A program made the position numbers and the translations under genes. A model generated the notes under the pieces. The model did no database searches, had not been told where the DNA came from, and saw only the letters and a program-made list of their open reading frames with translations. DNA of 9,632 nt from Ignavibacteriales bacterium. Its GTDB lineage: Bacteria > Bacteroidota > Ignavibacteria > Ignavibacteriales > Melioribacteraceae. The stretch is from the NCBI GenBank assembly GCA_020059785.1, contig JAGVBL010000404.1, forward strand, positions 1-9,632, written 5' to 3'. Below are positions 7,744 through 9,632 of this stretch, one piece after another (positions within the stretch are counted from its first letter, which is position 1; each line of letters opens with the position of its first letter).

Positions 7744-8453
7744 TTTTCTTCCGATGTGATTAATTCTAAACGGATTTCTTTCATAATTATTCTGTAAAAA
7801 AATTTAGGAATCCCTAAAAGATATCTTTTCCAGATACGCTTGAATTCAGTTAATAGTTTATAGAGCCATTCAAGATGTAGTTTTCTAAGGATCAATGGCG
7901 CACGTATCATTTTACCGGATAAGAAATTAAACCATCCACCGCATGAAACTATTAATCTGCAATTAAGTTTATCGAAATTGTCCTGAATCCATTTTTCCTG
8001 ACGACCGGCTCCAAGTCCAACAAATAGTATCTCAGTGCTGCTATCATTAATCCTGCTGACAACTTCATTATTAGAATAATTAAAGCCATTCTGCACACCG
8101 CATATCCGTATTGAAGGGTAAAGATGTTTCAATCGTTCGTCCATTTTTTCTAATACCGATTCAGAATTCCCAAAGAAAAAGAGATTGGACTCTGAGCGGA
8201 TTGATTCAATCAACAATCGATCAAGTAGATCGGTACTGACCAGCCGTTTGTGATTAGTAAGTTTTGAGAAATTAACCGCAGCAAAAACAGCTGTGGAATC
8301 AGGATAGAAGATTATATCGGGATTTTCATTCCGGTAAACTGATTCGTATAAGTAATTAATTACATTAAAATCTGCATAAAGGAGTGCATATTTTTTATTG
8401 CTGGAGAGATAATCGGCTAAGTTTTTAATATATCTTAGTTTTAGTGAAAACAT
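7740..8453 (-). CDS. WecG/TagA/CpsF family glycosyltransferase (GT26)
   Basis: A 237-residue protein of normal length for the family, whose members typically add ManNAc, ManNAcA or another hexose to undecaprenyl-diphosphate-linked sugar. Matching family blocks are YPDSTAV (Asp52, equivalent to the conserved DG aspartate), STDLLDRLL (73-81), FFFGNSESVLEK, CGVQNGF, LFVGLGAGRQEKWI (143-156), CGGWFNFLSG, RAP (184-186), and the membrane-associating tail EWLYKL to KRYLLGIPKFF. Several key spots are divergent: the usual Thr-x-Asn near the N-terminus is replaced by about YADFN (26-30), GAPKQE reads GAGRQE, and the tail Pro and Arg are changed. It may therefore use a different sugar, or have reduced activity. 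It starts at ATG 8451-8453, overlapping the upstream GT2 gene by 13 bp. The stop overlaps the next ATG as ATGA. Family assignment is solid; substrate is unknown. Confidence 0.88.
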   Translation of the reverse strand: MFSLKLRYIKNLADYLSSNKKYALLYADFNVINYLYESVYRNENPDIIFYPDSTAVFAAVNFSKLTNHKRLVSTDLLDRLLIESIRSESNLFFFGNSESVLEKMDERLKHLYPSIRICGVQNGFNYSNNEVVSRINDSSTEILFVGLGAGRQEKWIQDNFDKLNCRLIVSCGGWFNFLSGKMIRAPLILRKLHLEWLYKLLTEFKRIWKRYLLGIPKFFYRIIMKEIRLELITSEEK

Positions 8454-9430
8454 TCTATTTCATTTAATGTCTTTCTAAATTCTTTTATTACGCTTCGTTC
8501 AAAAGAAGAAAAATAATTCATTAAGTATTTTACCCTATCGGGTATTCTTTTACCATATAGTTTTTGGAAAACCTTTTTCGGTAATAATCTAGCGGCAGTT
8601 GCAGCAATTATAGATGGATATTGTATTAATCTGATATTCAGTTTACTCCAGTAATAAAATGATTTGTTAACATCTCCATATAAATATTCTCTCCATCCCC
8701 GTGCTGCAAGTTCTTCTGTTTCGGTGAGTTGAAATTCTCCGGTTAAGCTGTTCTCGTAATATGGTTTTTGGATTTCATATATTAAATTTCTTCTATTGGT
8801 CAATGCTTCATTGCTTAAAGAATCACTTCTCTCTCTGTAATAATGTAAAACTTCGGGTATATTGTAGAACCTAATACGGGATTTATTTCTGAGCCATACA
8901 ACATAATCACCGAAGGGATCATATTTCAAATCTATCTTAAAGCCGCCAAGTTCTTGAAATGATTTTTTTTTAGATAGCAGCGAAGGATGACAAATATCCG
9001 AAAAGAGTGATAAGTTTTTGATAATGTCTACATTATCAACACTTCTTTTTACGATATATCGAATTTTGCTCTCTTTAAATACTGCATACCAATTAGACAG
9101 AACATCAACATCTCTATTGACCGAAATGAAATTATACTGTATCCTAAGTCGCTCAGGGTGAGCAATATCATCAGCATCCATTCGGGCAATTAAGTCATAA
9201 TCAGATTTTTGAATTCCGAAATCAATGCTTTCTCCCAGTCCGCTGTTTTCTTTTTCAAAATATTTTATTCTGCTGTCATTAAAATTTTTTATTACCGACT
9301 TTGTGTCATCCGTTGATCCATCATTAATAATAATCAATTCATATTTTTTGAAAGATTGAAGAAGAATACTCTTAATAGCCGTGCTAATAAAAGGAGCACA
9401 ATTATATGTGGGCATAATAATGGAGATCAT
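8441..9430 (-). CDS. Glycosyltransferase family 2
   Basis: A 329-residue inverting GT-A glycosyltransferase. The N-terminus is the usual family start, MISIIMPTYNCAPFISTAI. The nucleotide-binding NDGSTDDT motif lies at 36-43, and RMDADDIAHPERL contains the metal-binding DAD(D) at 85-88. An acceptor-side region follows at about 145-200 (ICHPSLL, LGGFKIDL, YDPFGDYVVWLR). Residues beyond about 220 form a C-terminal extension, helical-looking, of about 100 residues without a membrane helix that I would call. It probably adds a sugar to the growing glycan at the cytosolic face. Its ATG (9428-9430) overlaps the stop of the preceding gene as ATGA, with no strong ribosome site, so translation is probably coupled. 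The coding strand has a run of nine A at 8963-8971 (Lys154-156). The specific sugar cannot be predicted. Confidence 0.9.
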   Translation of the reverse strand: MISIIMPTYNCAPFISTAIKSILLQSFKKYELIIINDGSTDDTKSVIKNFNDSRIKYFEKENSGLGESIDFGIQKSDYDLIARMDADDIAHPERLRIQYNFISVNRDVDVLSNWYAVFKESKIRYIVKRSVDNVDIIKNLSLFSDICHPSLLSKKKSFQELGGFKIDLKYDPFGDYVVWLRNKSRIRFYNIPEVLHYYRERSDSLSNEALTNRRNLIYEIQKPYYENSLTGEFQLTETEELAARGWREYLYGDVNKSFYYWSKLNIRLIQYPSIIAATAARLLPKKVFQKLYGKRIPDRVKYLMNYFSSFERSVIKEFRKTLNEIECFH

Positions 9431-9632
9431 TCTAACTCAACCCAGTTTAATCCGTTGAAATAAACAATATTGTCAACACCATTCAATAAATCAGGGGAAA
9501 TTCTAAAAACAATTTTCTTATAACCTCTTCCACTATCACTGATCACTGCTTCGTTGATATATAGCTGATTTATTTTGCTATCATTTTTATAAATAAGTAA
9601 GTAAATGAGAGGATCATAGGAGGTTAAAAAAA
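9427..9632 (-). CDS. C-terminal end of an unidentified protein, first of the operon in view (5' end outside window)
   Basis: On the minus strand an open frame enters from the window edge and ends at TGA 9427-9429, giving the last 67 residues. The TGA overlaps the ATG of the GT2 gene as ATGA, the same coupling seen between other genes here, which is the main support for its reality. The fragment is rich in beta-type residues. It includes SYDPLIYLLIYKN, QLYINEAVISD, then YKKIVFRISPDLLNGVDNIV and a final NGLNWVELE. A strand, a 'basic-aromatic plus Ile-x-Pro-x-x-Leu-x-x-Gly' turn and a closing 'N-I-V' strand recall beta-sandwich C-terminal domains seen on some membrane glycosyltransferases and polysaccharide proteins; this is a weak analogy only. 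No membrane segment is clear in the visible part. Function unknown, probably related to the same glycan. Confidence 0.7.
   Translation of the reverse strand, partial: FLTSYDPLIYLLIYKNDSKINQLYINEAVISDSGRGYKKIVFRISPDLLNGVDNIVYFNGLNWVELE

Noticed and set aside
1..9632. CRISPR arrays, tRNA or rRNA genes, transposase genes, phage genes
   Set aside because: None seen: no spaced direct repeats, no cloverleaf-like or ribosomal sequence, and every long open frame is accounted for by other families.

Overview
The window is AT-rich bacterial DNA that looks like the Bacteroidota/Ignavibacteriota side of the FCB superphylum. The main clue is a very large secreted protein on the minus strand. It has a gingipain/PorU-type C25 peptidase domain and a C-terminal sorting domain of the type IX secretion system (T9SS), a system confined to that lineage. 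The multi-domain layout, with CARDB-like repeats and an ILEI-like insert, resembles proteins I associate with Ignavibacteria. That finer placement is inference and was not tested by a search.

Left part (1-1139, plus strand): three small genes with 28-30 bp gaps. They are the C-terminal end of a membrane protein cut by the window edge, a 110-residue protein with an N-terminal zinc-ribbon-like cysteine cluster, and a 140-residue protein with about three membrane segments. I recognise none of them. They may form a short operon of unknown role. The third probably starts at a GTG (717), chosen by a GGAG six bases upstream.

Junction (1140-1301): a 162-base gap between convergent genes. It holds a strong interrupted hairpin (1227-1273) and a second short inverted repeat, which may be a terminator or the trace of a small mobile element.

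Right part (1302-9632, minus strand): five genes read leftwards, each overlapping the next by 4, 13, 4 and 8 bp. In transcription order they are the C-terminal end of an unknown protein, a GT2 glycosyltransferase, a WecG/TagA/CpsF-family (GT26) glycosyltransferase, a GT4 glycosyltransferase and the 1762-residue C25/T9SS protein. The three transferases suggest assembly of a lipid-linked surface glycan (O-antigen, capsule or exopolysaccharide). The last gene encodes an exported cysteine peptidase whose relatives include PorU, the sortase that joins T9SS cargo to anionic LPS. The tight coupling suggests a link between a surface glycan and a T9SS peptidase or sortase, but this remains a hypothesis.

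No RNA genes, CRISPR arrays, intact insertion sequences or origins were seen. No gene-free stretch exceeds 300 bases.
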